A stretch of 64,000 bases of DNA from Hanstruepera marina (lineage in GTDB: Bacteria; Bacteroidota; Bacteroidia; Flavobacteriales; Flavobacteriaceae), in assembly GCF_019880635.1 (NCBI RefSeq), contig NZ_JAINVX010000005.1, forward strand, positions 248,001 through 312,000, in the 5' to 3' direction. Made by a program: the position numbers and the translations under genes. Of the stretch, positions 44,347 through 52,137 are shown in pieces (position 1 is the stretch's first letter; each line of letters starts with the position of its first letter). The notes under the pieces were generated by a model that worked only from the letters and a program-made list of their open reading frames with translations, made no database searches and had not been told where the DNA came from.

Positions 44347-47079
44347 ATGAAACACGTATTAACAGCAGTTATTCTTTTAATTGGAATTTCTACTTATGGT
44401 CAAATTAAAATTGAAGGCGTAGTTAAAGATAGCATAGGCAACCCTTTGGAACTTGCAAATGTTATTGCTATAAATCAGGAAACTAATAAATTAGATTCTT
44501 ACGGTATCACAAACGACCAAGGACGCTATAAATTATCATTAGAAAAGAATACCAGTTATAAAGTTCAGGTTAGTTATATTGGTATGAAAACTGCTGAAGT
44601 TGCTGTTGCAACAAAAGAAGAAAGTGTTACTAGAGACTTCGTTTTAGAGAGCGATAATACTTTAGATGAGGTGGAGTTAATATATGAAATGCCAGTAACC
44701 GTTAAAGGTGATACGCTAATCTATAATGCCGATTCTTTTAATACAGGAACAGAACGAAAATTAGAAGATGTTCTTAAAAACCTACCTGGTGTTGAAATTA
44801 ATGCAGATGGACAAGTGGAAGTAGAAGGTAAAGTGGTTAACAAGGTTATGGTTGAAGGAAAGGATTTCTTTGATGGTGATTCAAAACTTGCTACTAAAAA
44901 CATACCTGCAAATGCGGTTGATAAAGTACAAGTGCTTAAAAATTATGCCGAAGTTGGTCAGTTAAGTGGTGTTCAAAACAATCAAGATAATATTGCCTTG
45001 AATATTAAGCTAAAAGAAGGTAAAGATAATTTCTGGTTTGGTAATGTAACTGGAGGTGGCGGTGTTTCTGCTGCCGATCAGGCTTTATATCTCGCTCAAG
45101 CTAAATTATTTTATTACAGTAAAAAAATGAGCGTCAATGTCATTACTGATGCCAACAATTTAGGTGAAATTGCTTTCTCTAGACGAGATTATTTTAATTT
45201 CGGAGGTGGTTTCAATAGAGCGCCAAGTCAAAATAACGGTACTAATATTAGTTTAGGTAATAATGGCTTAGGATTTTTAAATCTGCAAAATGATAGAGCA
45301 AAAGAAATTAACTCAAGATTTGGTGCTGCTAACTTTAGCTACTCACCTAATGATAAATTAGATATTACTGGTTTTGCAATTTATACTGGTAATAAAATTG
45401 AGCTGCAGGAAAATAACAGTATTGTTTATACAGATCCAGAACTGGACATACCAGATGAACAAACCGAAAGCAGAACAACACAACGCAGTGATTTAGGTGC
45501 CATTAAATTAGCTACAACTTATAAAAAGAATGCTAACAACCAATTGGATTATGAAATTTTAGGGCGTATGTCTCAAGAAACGCAAGAGCAAAAGTTTTTC
45601 TCATCAGTTTTAGGAAATACGAATCAAAATGAAGATATAAATCCGTTTAGCATTAATCAACGCTTTAACTATTATTACACACTTAATGACACTAATATTT
45701 TTGCATTTGAAGCACAACATTTATGGTCTGATGAAGACCCATTTTATAATGCTTTAATTGAAGACAAGGATTCTTACGAAAATGCAGGAAACTTTTTAGG
45801 CTTAGATCCAAATCAAGTTAATTATGTAGTTAACCAAGAGCGTCGTGTTAAAACAAATCAAATAGATGCCAAGGTGGATTATTGGAATATATTAAACGAT
45901 AAGAGTAATATTAATTTCACGTTGGGTACAATTTATAGTAACCAGAAATTTAACTCACGTATTTTTCAAACGTTGGATAATGGTTCAGAATTTAACAATC
46001 AACCTAATAATAATAGCCCAGAAAACGATATAGATTATACATTTTCAGACGTATATCTTGGCGTACATTATCGTGTAAAATTAGGCATTTTTACACTTAC
46101 CCCTGGATTTACGGCGCACACGTACAGTGCTAGAAATAATCAGTTTGGTGTGAGTTTTACAGATAATTTTGTAAGACTATTACCAGATTTTAATGCAAGA
46201 ATTCAGCTTAAGAAAAGTGAGCAAATTACGTTTGATTATCGGATGGTAACACAATTTACCGATGTTAATCAATTAGCCGAAGGTTTAGTTTTAAATAACT
46301 ATAATGCATTTTTTAGTGGTAATCAACAACTAGAAAGTGCTTTAGCACATAATTTAAGTTTAAACTATTTCAGTTTTAACATGTTTAATTACACCAATGT
46401 TTTTGCACGAATTAGTTATACTAAAAATATTGATAGAATACGTACAGCTTCTACTTTCCAGGAAAATAGTGTTGTAAGGGTTAGCTCGCCTTTTAATTCT
46501 AATTTTGCAGATGAAACTTTTAATGCTTTTGGACGTTTTCAGAGATCGTTTGGTAAATTAAGAGCATCTGCTAATGCAAGTTTCACATACGGAAAGTTTA
46601 ATCAATTTATTTCAACAAGTAACGATCCTGATAATCTTACGCGTTCTGTTAACGAAAGCTTTACTCAAAATTACGGATTAGAATTACGCTCTAATTTTAA
46701 AGAGGCACCTAACTTTGAAATAGGGTATGATTACAGAATCCAAAATAACGATCAAGGTAGCCAAACAACTCGCTTTTATACGGGAACTCCTCGTGCAGAG
46801 ATAGACATTTTACTTTGGAAGTCATTAACTTTAAGATCTGAATATCAATATACAAGTTTAAGTGATCCAGATAGAACCCTAAACAGTTTCGATTTTTGGG
46901 ATGCATCTTTAGCATATCGTAAAGATCCAGATGCTAATTGGGAGTTTGAGTTAAAAGCAACTAACTTATTAAATACGCAGTCTCAAGCGAATACCAATGC
47001 TGGTGGTTTATCGGTTAGTGCTACAGAATATTTTATACAACCACGATTTGTAACCTTTAGGGTTATTTATAACTTATAA
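44347..47079 (+). CDS. TonB-dependent-receptor-like outer-membrane barrel protein
   Basis: A 910-residue protein. Signal peptide to about 18, then a CarboxypepD-regulatory-like domain (20-100: 'IEGVVKDSIGNPLELANVIA', 'TNDQGRYKLSLEKNTSYKV'), a plug-like region ('LEDVLKNLPGVEINADGQVE', 'NKVMVEGKDFFDGDSKLATK') and a barrel of about 650 residues with alternating aromatic strands, ending 'FVTFRVIYNL'. It belongs to the outer-membrane beta-barrel/OMP_b-brl_3 group rather than to classical SusC. Its constant neighbours here, three GLPGLI proteins, suggest a joint role in the outer membrane. No SusD partner. Confidence 0.88.
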   Translation: MKHVLTAVILLIGISTYGQIKIEGVVKDSIGNPLELANVIAINQETNKLDSYGITNDQGRYKLSLEKNTSYKVQVSYIGMKTAEVAVATKEESVTRDFVLESDNTLDEVELIYEMPVTVKGDTLIYNADSFNTGTERKLEDVLKNLPGVEINADGQVEVEGKVVNKVMVEGKDFFDGDSKLATKNIPANAVDKVQVLKNYAEVGQLSGVQNNQDNIALNIKLKEGKDNFWFGNVTGGGGVSAADQALYLAQAKLFYYSKKMSVNVITDANNLGEIAFSRRDYFNFGGGFNRAPSQNNGTNISLGNNGLGFLNLQNDRAKEINSRFGAANFSYSPNDKLDITGFAIYTGNKIELQENNSIVYTDPELDIPDEQTESRTTQRSDLGAIKLATTYKKNANNQLDYEILGRMSQETQEQKFFSSVLGNTNQNEDINPFSINQRFNYYYTLNDTNIFAFEAQHLWSDEDPFYNALIEDKDSYENAGNFLGLDPNQVNYVVNQERRVKTNQIDAKVDYWNILNDKSNINFTLGTIYSNQKFNSRIFQTLDNGSEFNNQPNNNSPENDIDYTFSDVYLGVHYRVKLGIFTLTPGFTAHTYSARNNQFGVSFTDNFVRLLPDFNARIQLKKSEQITFDYRMVTQFTDVNQLAEGLVLNNYNAFFSGNQQLESALAHNLSLNYFSFNMFNYTNVFARISYTKNIDRIRTASTFQENSVVRVSSPFNSNFADETFNAFGRFQRSFGKLRASANASFTYGKFNQFISTSNDPDNLTRSVNESFTQNYGLELRSNFKEAPNFEIGYDYRIQNNDQGSQTTRFYTGTPRAEIDILLWKSLTLRSEYQYTSLSDPDRTLNSFDFWDASLAYRKDPDANWEFELKATNLLNTQSQANTNAGGLSVSATEYFIQPRFVTFRVIYNL

Positions 47080-47085
47080 AACAAG

Positions 47086-47111
47086 AAGCCTCACAATTGT
47101 GAGGCTTTTTT
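47086..47111. terminator. Bidirectional terminator between barrel gene and metK
   Basis: Perfect palindrome AAGCCTCACAATTGTGAGGCTT with a T run; it lies in the convergent gap. Confidence 0.9.
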
Positions 47112-47122
47112 ATTCTAATACA

Positions 47123-48379
47123 TTACATAATATCGAAGGCTTTTCGAACCTTATCAACATAATCTAGTTTTTCCCAAGTAAAGAGTTCTACATCTAGTGT
47201 AATTGGGTCACCATTGGGTTGCTCAAATGTCTTGCTAACCGTTTCACTTTTGCGTCCCATATGTCCATAAGCAGCTGTTTCGCTATACATCGGTTGGCGT
47301 AGTTTTAATCTTTCCTCGATAGCAGATGGTCGCATATCAAAAATTTCAGAAACTTTTTGGGCAATTTCACCATCAGTCATATTAAATGGGCAAGTCCCAT
47401 AAGTGTCAATAAATATTCCCATTGGTTCAACAACACCAATAGCATAACTTACCTGTACTAAAACTTCGTCACAAACACCAGCCGCTACCAAGTTTTTTGC
47501 AATATGTCTGGTAGCATAAGCAGCACTTCTATCTACCTTGCTTGGGTCTTTCCCTGAAAAAGCGCCACCACCATGAGCACCTTTACCACCATACGTGTCA
47601 ACAATTATTTTTCGTCCAGTTAAACCGGTGTCTCCATGTGGTCCTCCAATAACAAACTTTCCAGTTGGGTTTATATGGTATTTTATTTCTGTATTAAATA
47701 AAGCTTGTATTTGTTCAGGAAGTTTTGCAACCACTCTTGGAACTAAAATTTCAACAATATCCTTACGAATTTTAGCTAACATCTCATCATCAGTTCCAAA
47801 ATCGTCATGTTGTGTAGATACTACAATGGAATCAATACGTTGCGGAACATTATCATCACTATACTCAATGGTAACCTGACTTTTTGAATCTGGTCTTAAA
47901 TAGTTAATATCTTTGTTTTCTCTGCGCAGTTCTGCCAATTCAATTAGAATTCTGTGTGCTAAATCTAATGCCAACGGCATGTAATTCTCTGTTTCGCGAG
48001 TAGCATAACCAAACATCATACCTTGGTCGCCAGCACCTTGCTCTTCTTTGCTTTCACGATCTACTCCACGATTAATATCTTCAGATTGTTCGTGAATGGC
48101 CGAAAACACACCACAAGAATTACCATCAAACATATATGCGCTTTTGGTGTAGCCAATTTTATTAATAGTGTCACGAGCTATTTTTTGAACATCCAAATAC
48201 GTGTTAGACTTGACTTCTCCAGCCAGCACAACTTGACCAGTTGTAACCAAGGTTTCACAGGCTACTTTTGAGTCTTTATCGAATGCTAAAAAATGATCGA
48301 TTAGGGCATCACTAATCTGATCGGCTACTTTATCTGGGTGGCCTTCAGAAACACTTTCCGAAGTAAATAAATATGGCAT
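47123..48379 (-). CDS. metK: S-adenosylmethionine synthetase
   Basis: A 418-residue MetK that makes SAM from methionine and ATP. '[20 protein letters not shown]' at the N-terminus (His and Asp of the ATP site), the hexapeptide '[12 protein letters not shown]', and the P-loop-like '[20 protein letters not shown]' are present. It is divergent from the methionine operon with about 500 bp between. Its 5' leader starts with a SAM-II-like aptamer (48455-48506), so the gene is probably repressed by its own product. Confidence 0.97.
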   Translation of the reverse strand: MPYLFTSESVSEGHPDKVADQISDALIDHFLAFDKDSKVACETLVTTGQVVLAGEVKSNTYLDVQKIARDTINKIGYTKSAYMFDGNSCGVFSAIHEQSEDINRGVDRESKEEQGAGDQGMMFGYATRETENYMPLALDLAHRILIELAELRRENKDINYLRPDSKSQVTIEYSDDNVPQRIDSIVVSTQHDDFGTDDEMLAKIRKDIVEILVPRVVAKLPEQIQALFNTEIKYHINPTGKFVIGGPHGDTGLTGRKIIVDTYGGKGAHGGGAFSGKDPSKVDRSAAYATRHIAKNLVAAGVCDEVLVQVSYAIGVVEPMGIFIDTYGTCPFNMTDGEIAQKVSEIFDMRPSAIEERLKLRQPMYSETAAYGHMGRKSETVSKTFEQPNGDPITLDVELFTWEKLDYVDKVRKAFDIM

Positions 48380-48454
48380 AAATCCTAATTTTAAATTGGG
48401 TTTAAATTAAGAAAAATAAGTGAGATGGCATGCTAGCTAAAGAAGTGAAAAAAG

Positions 48455-48506
48455 TACTGCTTTAGCATTTTTTAATGAGGTTGCAATCAGACAAATTTTT
48501 CCTCTA
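48455..48506 (-). ncRNA. SAM-II-like riboswitch aptamer in the metK leader
   Basis: On the minus strand the short helix GAGG (48504-48501) / CCTC (48480-48477) encloses an AATTTG...TTGCAA loop, followed by ATTAAAAAATG and GCTAAAGCAG. These match the order of conserved SAM-II elements (GAUUU-type loop, UUGCA, U-A-A-A linker, GCUAAA). The H-type pseudoknot can form between CTG/GC of the loop and GC/CAG after the linker. GCTAAAG (48467-48461) can instead pair with CTTTAGC (48442-48436), a possible switch. The aptamer begins a few bases after the predicted transcription start. The class is inferred from memory of the consensus. Confidence 0.6.
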
Positions 48507-48519
48507 ATTAATTGTTTGG

Positions 48520-48527
48520 CAAAAGTA
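48520..48527 (-). promoter_or_regulatory. -7 promoter box of metK
   Basis: TACTTTTG on the minus strand matches TAnnTTTG exactly. A start about 7 bases downstream (near 48512) places the SAM-II-like aptamer at the very 5' end of a leader of about 130 nt. No TTG at -33. Confidence 0.55.
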
Positions 48528-48576
48528 AAAAAATAAAATAAAACCTAACCTCATTTCATTTTTTTTGTAAAATAAT

Positions 48577-48608
48577 TTGGTTTTTAAAAATTTGTGTTGC
48601 AATATTTG
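48577..48608 (+). promoter_or_regulatory. Promoter of the SAM-I riboswitch / methionine operon
   Basis: TTG (48577-48579), a 21-bp spacer, then AATATTTG (48601-48608), one mismatch to TAnnTTTG. It lies 30 bp before the riboswitch. Confidence 0.5.
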
Positions 48609-48638
48609 TGCTCACAAAGTTCAAAAACTTACTGAAAT

Positions 48639-48755
48639 GTTATCAAGAAAGGTGGAGGGAATAGACCCTATGAAGCCTTAGCAACCCTTTGTTCCATACA
48701 AAGAAGGTGCTACATTCTACTTGATGTTTTATTTATAAAACGTTGGATAGATAAC
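48639..48755 (+). ncRNA. SAM-I (S-box) riboswitch
   Basis: Closing stem P1 is GTTATC (48639-48644) / GATAAC (48750-48755). Conserved S-box elements follow in order: AAGAAAGGTGGAGGGA, GACCCTATGAAGCC, TTAGCAACC and AAGGTGCTACATTCTAC. The intermediate P4 is TTTTATTTATAAAA-like. SAM binding should turn off the downstream methionine genes. Confidence 0.95.
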
Positions 48756-48782
48756 TCAAACGTAATTGCCTATCGGTAATTC

Positions 48783-48847
48783 GCCAATTTCTTTTTAACA
48801 TTTTTCTATTAGGTACGTCTTTCGAGACGCATTTGGCTTTTGTTTTA
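48783..48847 (+). terminator. Probable expression platform / terminator of the SAM-I switch
   Basis: GCCAA (48783-48787) can pair with TTGGC (48833-48837), enclosing the tight hairpin CGTCT-TTCG-AGACG (48816-48829), with TTTTGTTTT directly after. A small hairpin AATTGCC-TATC-GGTAATT (48764-48781) lies between it and the aptamer. Together they could end transcription before the ATG at 48878. The long loop makes this tentative. Confidence 0.45.
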
Positions 48848-48877
48848 ATTATTTATTAACTCAAAAAAATTAGAAAA

Positions 48878-50047
48878 ATGAGTGCAACAAAAATTATTCA
48901 TTCCATTCCAAGCGATCCGCTTACTGGAGCAATCTCGGTACCCGTGTATCAAACATCAACCTTTATACAGGAAGCCCCTGGTGTAAATAAAGGTTTCGAT
49001 TATGCAAGAAGTAATAACCCAACTCGAAAAGTACTGGAAGATGTAGTTGCTGAATTGGAAGGAGGCCATTCTGGCTTTGCCTTTTCTACAGGTTTAGCAG
49101 CCATTGATGCTGTATTGAAACTCTTATCTGCAGGTGACGAAATTATAGCTGTTGATGATATTTATGGTGGTGCATACCGTTTATTTACACATGTCTATGA
49201 GAAGTTAGGTGTTAAAGTGCATTATGTTGATACCACAGATGCAGAAAATGTAGCCAACCTCATTAGTAGTAAAACCAAATTGGTTTGGATCGAGTCGCCA
49301 ACCAATCCAACATTAAAAGTATCCGACATTCAAACCATTGGTATCATCGCTAAAAGTGTTGGTGCTTATTTGGTGGTTGATAATACTTTTGCGAGTCCCA
49401 TAGCTCAAAAACCATTGTCGTTGGGAGCAGATATCATTATCCATAGCGGTACTAAATATATTGGAGGGCATTCCGATTTGGTAGCTGGTTTAGTAGTGAC
49501 AAAAACACAAGAGCTATCAGAAAAAGTTAAGTTTATTCAAAATGCATCAGGTGCTGTTTTAGGGCCTTGGGACTGTTTTTTAACCATTCGGGGTATTGAA
49601 ACGTTGGAGTTGCGATACAAAAAGCAATGCGAAAATGCCTTTGCTGTGGCCGCATTTTTAATTAACCACCATGCTGTTCAGGATGTATATTTTCCAGGAT
49701 TGGTCACCCACAAAAACCACAGCATTGCTAAACGTCAACAAAATGGATTATTTGGAGGTATTGTGTCCTTTTCTTTAAAAGAAGACACGCAAGAAGCCGC
49801 CAATAACTTTGTAACCCATACCAGCTATTTTAAATTGGCAGAAAGTCTTGGAGGTGTTAAAAGCTTGTTGTGTCATCCGCCACAAATGACACATGCTTCA
49901 ATTCCGAGGGAAAAGCGATTGCGGTCTGGTATTAAAGACTCTCTTATCCGTTTGTCTTGCGGTATTGAACATTCTCAAGATTTAATTAACGACTTAAATC
50001 AAGCTTTTGCTTCAATAAATAAATCTAGAAATTATGTCAAACCATAA
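48878..50047 (+). CDS. Trans-sulfuration PLP enzyme (cystathionine gamma-synthase / O-acylhomoserine sulfhydrylase type)
   Basis: A 389-residue Cys/Met-metabolism PLP enzyme. 'VPVYQTSTF', 'YARSNNPTRKVLEDVVAELE', PLP-stacking 'DDIYGGAYRLF', 'WIESPTNPTLKVSDI', and the Schiff-base Lys in 'IHSGTKYIGGHSDLVAG' are present. It makes cystathionine or homocysteine from an activated homoserine. MetB/MetY/MetC specificity cannot be fixed from motifs, but its place as first gene behind a SAM-I switch and before homoserine dehydrogenase points to methionine synthesis. Overlaps the next gene by 14 bp. Confidence 0.93.
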   Translation: MSATKIIHSIPSDPLTGAISVPVYQTSTFIQEAPGVNKGFDYARSNNPTRKVLEDVVAELEGGHSGFAFSTGLAAIDAVLKLLSAGDEIIAVDDIYGGAYRLFTHVYEKLGVKVHYVDTTDAENVANLISSKTKLVWIESPTNPTLKVSDIQTIGIIAKSVGAYLVVDNTFASPIAQKPLSLGADIIIHSGTKYIGGHSDLVAGLVVTKTQELSEKVKFIQNASGAVLGPWDCFLTIRGIETLELRYKKQCENAFAVAAFLINHHAVQDVYFPGLVTHKNHSIAKRQQNGLFGGIVSFSLKEDTQEAANNFVTHTSYFKLAESLGGVKSLLCHPPQMTHASIPREKRLRSGIKDSLIRLSCGIEHSQDLINDLNQAFASINKSRNYVKP

Positions 50048-51113
50048 AACTATAAACCTTGTTGTTTTTGGCATTGGGAATGTGGGGAGTACCCTTATAC
50101 AACAGATACATACAGCCAAAAAACAATTGCAACAACAGAATATTACTATTAAGATCCCTGTAGTAACGAATTCAAAGTTGGCATTTTATAATGAAGATGG
50201 ATTAACACATACTTGGGACTGTGATTTTCAGAAATTTTCTGTGCCTTATAAAGTAAATGAAATTATAAGTTTTGTTAAGGCTCAACAATTTCAGAATTTG
50301 ATAGCGATAGATGCGACCGCAAGTACTGATTTTGTAAAAAATTATGTGTCTTTGGTTGAAAATGGCTTTCATATTGTTTCAGCAAATAAAGTGGCCAATA
50401 CACTACATTACGATTTTTACAACACACTTCGTAATACCTTAAAGAAGCATAATAAGTCCTTTCTTTATGAAACCAACGTTGGTGCAGGATTGCCCATTAT
50501 TGAAACTATTAAAAATCTTTATGGTTCTGGTGAACAAATCACCAAAATTAAGGGCGTTTTTTCAGGCTCATTAAGTTATATTTTCAATGTGTTTTCTGAA
50601 AGGAATAAGTCATTTTCAAAAGTATTGCAAGAAGCCTCTAAATTAGGATTGACAGAACCTGATGCCAGGCAAGATTTATCTGGTAATGATGTGGCTAGAA
50701 AAGTATTGATTTTGGCACGTGAGCTTAATTTAAAAGCCGAGTTCCAACAAGTCAGTATAGAGTCTTTAGTACCTAAACAACTAAACGGAAAAACCACATT
50801 GCATCAGTTCAAAACACGTATTAAGGAATTAGATGTGCCTTTTCAAAATCGATTAGCATCACTGTCTAATGATGCTGTATTGCGATATGTGGGTGAATTG
50901 GATGTTGTAAACCAAACTCTGGAAGTAAAATTGGTTTCAGAGAAGAAGCAATCTGCTATAGGTCAGTTGCGAGGAGCCGATTCCATTTTTGAAATCTTTA
51001 CCGAATCCTATGGTGAAAACCCTTTGGTTATCCAAGGTGCTGGAGCAGGAAAGGCCGTGACGGCAAGAGGATTGCTTTCCGATGTAATTAAACTGTCTAA
51101 CCAATTAAATTAA
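50034..51113 (+). CDS. hom: Homoserine dehydrogenase
   Basis: A 359-residue enzyme reducing aspartate semialdehyde to homoserine. The NAD(P) fold is 'LVVFGIGNVGSTLIQQI', 'GFHIVSANKVANTLHYDFY' holds the conserved Lys, and the catalytic region is 'FLYETNVGAGLPIIETIKNL' and 'FSGSLSYIFNVF'. 'LTEPDARQDLSGNDVARKVL' is the D-P-x-x-D-L-x-G-x-D-x-A motif. It has the monofunctional/ThrA-C-terminal type sequence and no aspartokinase or ACT domain. Being under SAM control, it may feed methionine specifically while another copy feeds threonine. Confidence 0.93.
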   Translation: MSNHKTINLVVFGIGNVGSTLIQQIHTAKKQLQQQNITIKIPVVTNSKLAFYNEDGLTHTWDCDFQKFSVPYKVNEIISFVKAQQFQNLIAIDATASTDFVKNYVSLVENGFHIVSANKVANTLHYDFYNTLRNTLKKHNKSFLYETNVGAGLPIIETIKNLYGSGEQITKIKGVFSGSLSYIFNVFSERNKSFSKVLQEASKLGLTEPDARQDLSGNDVARKVLILARELNLKAEFQQVSIESLVPKQLNGKTTLHQFKTRIKELDVPFQNRLASLSNDAVLRYVGELDVVNQTLEVKLVSEKKQSAIGQLRGADSIFEIFTESYGENPLVIQGAGAGKAVTARGLLSDVIKLSNQLN

Positions 51114-51120
51114 TTAAAAA

Positions 51121-52134
51121 ATGGCTGATGTAGTTGAAGAAATTCGCAAACGTATCCTCGTCCTTGATGGCGCTATGGGAACCATGTTGCAGCGTTATAA
51201 TTTTACTGAAGACGATTTTCGTGGTTCAAGATTCAAAGACTTTAAACATCCATTAAAAGGAAACAACGATTTATTATCCCTAACGCAACCCGAAGCTATT
51301 GCCGAAGTACACCGAAAGTATTTCGAAGCTGGCGCAGATATTGTGGAAACCAATACGTTTTCGGGAACAACCATTGGTATGGCAGATTACCATATGGGAG
51401 ATTTGGTATACGAGTTAAATTTTGAATCTGCAAAAATTGCTAAACAAGTTGCCGAAGAATTCACAAAAGCCAATCCTAAAAAGCCGCGTTTTGTAGCTGG
51501 AAGTATTGGACCAACAAATCGTACAGCAAGCTTAAGTCCAGATGTAAACAGACCAGAATATCGCGCAGTAACCTTTAACGAATTGCGCATAGCTTACAAA
51601 CAACAAGTAGAAGCCTTGATAGATGGTGGAAGCGATATTTTGTTAGTCGAAACTATTTTTGACACGCTAAATGCCAAAGCAGCATTATTTGCCATTCAAG
51701 AAGTTAAGGAAGAGCGCAATATTGATATTCCGGTTATGGTATCTGGTACAATTACCGATGCTTCTGGTAGGACTTTGTCTGGTCAAACTGTCGAAGCGTT
51801 TTTAATTTCAATATCACATATCCCGTTATTAAGTGTCGGTTTTAATTGCGCACTTGGCGCAGACCAATTGCAACCGTATTTAAAACGCTTATCTCACGAA
51901 ACCGAATTTTACATATCGGCACATCCAAACGCAGGATTGCCAAATGCATTTGGCGAGTACGACCAAACAGCCAAACAAATGCAACAGCTTATAGAAAACT
52001 ATCTAAAAGATGGTTTGGTAAATATTATCGGCGGTTGTTGTGGTACAACACCTGAACATATAAAAGCGATTGCTGAAGTTGCTGCTAATTACAAACCAAG
52101 AGCTGTCGGTTCGAGCGCAGTCGAGAACTTTTAA
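51121..52134 (+). CDS. metH: Methionine synthase part 1: homocysteine-binding domain
   Basis: A 337-residue protein equal to the first module of cobalamin-dependent MetH. 'RILVLDGAMGTMLQRYNF' and 'ETNTFSGTTIGMADY' lead; the three zinc Cys are in 'VGFNCALGADQL' and 'IIGGCCGTTPEHIKAIAEVA'. The second part is the next gene, 3 bp on, so MetH is split at a natural domain border as in many Bacteroidota. The last residues ('VGSSAVENF') are encoded by a repeat-like sequence and are not part of the fold. Confidence 0.95.
   Translation: MADVVEEIRKRILVLDGAMGTMLQRYNFTEDDFRGSRFKDFKHPLKGNNDLLSLTQPEAIAEVHRKYFEAGADIVETNTFSGTTIGMADYHMGDLVYELNFESAKIAKQVAEEFTKANPKKPRFVAGSIGPTNRTASLSPDVNRPEYRAVTFNELRIAYKQQVEALIDGGSDILLVETIFDTLNAKAALFAIQEVKEERNIDIPVMVSGTITDASGRTLSGQTVEAFLISISHIPLLSVGFNCALGADQLQPYLKRLSHETEFYISAHPNAGLPNAFGEYDQTAKQMQQLIENYLKDGLVNIIGGCCGTTPEHIKAIAEVAANYKPRAVGSSAVENF
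52103..52131 (+). repeat. Interspersed repeat-like sequence at the 3' end of metH part 1
   Basis: CTGTCGGTTCGAGCGCAGTC and the following GAGAACTTT form an imperfect palindrome around TCGA...TCGA. The core GAGCGCAGTCGA is a motif I know as a frequent intergenic repeat in Bacteroidota. Here it supplies the final codons of the gene. Confidence 0.5.
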
Positions 52135-52137
52135 TGT

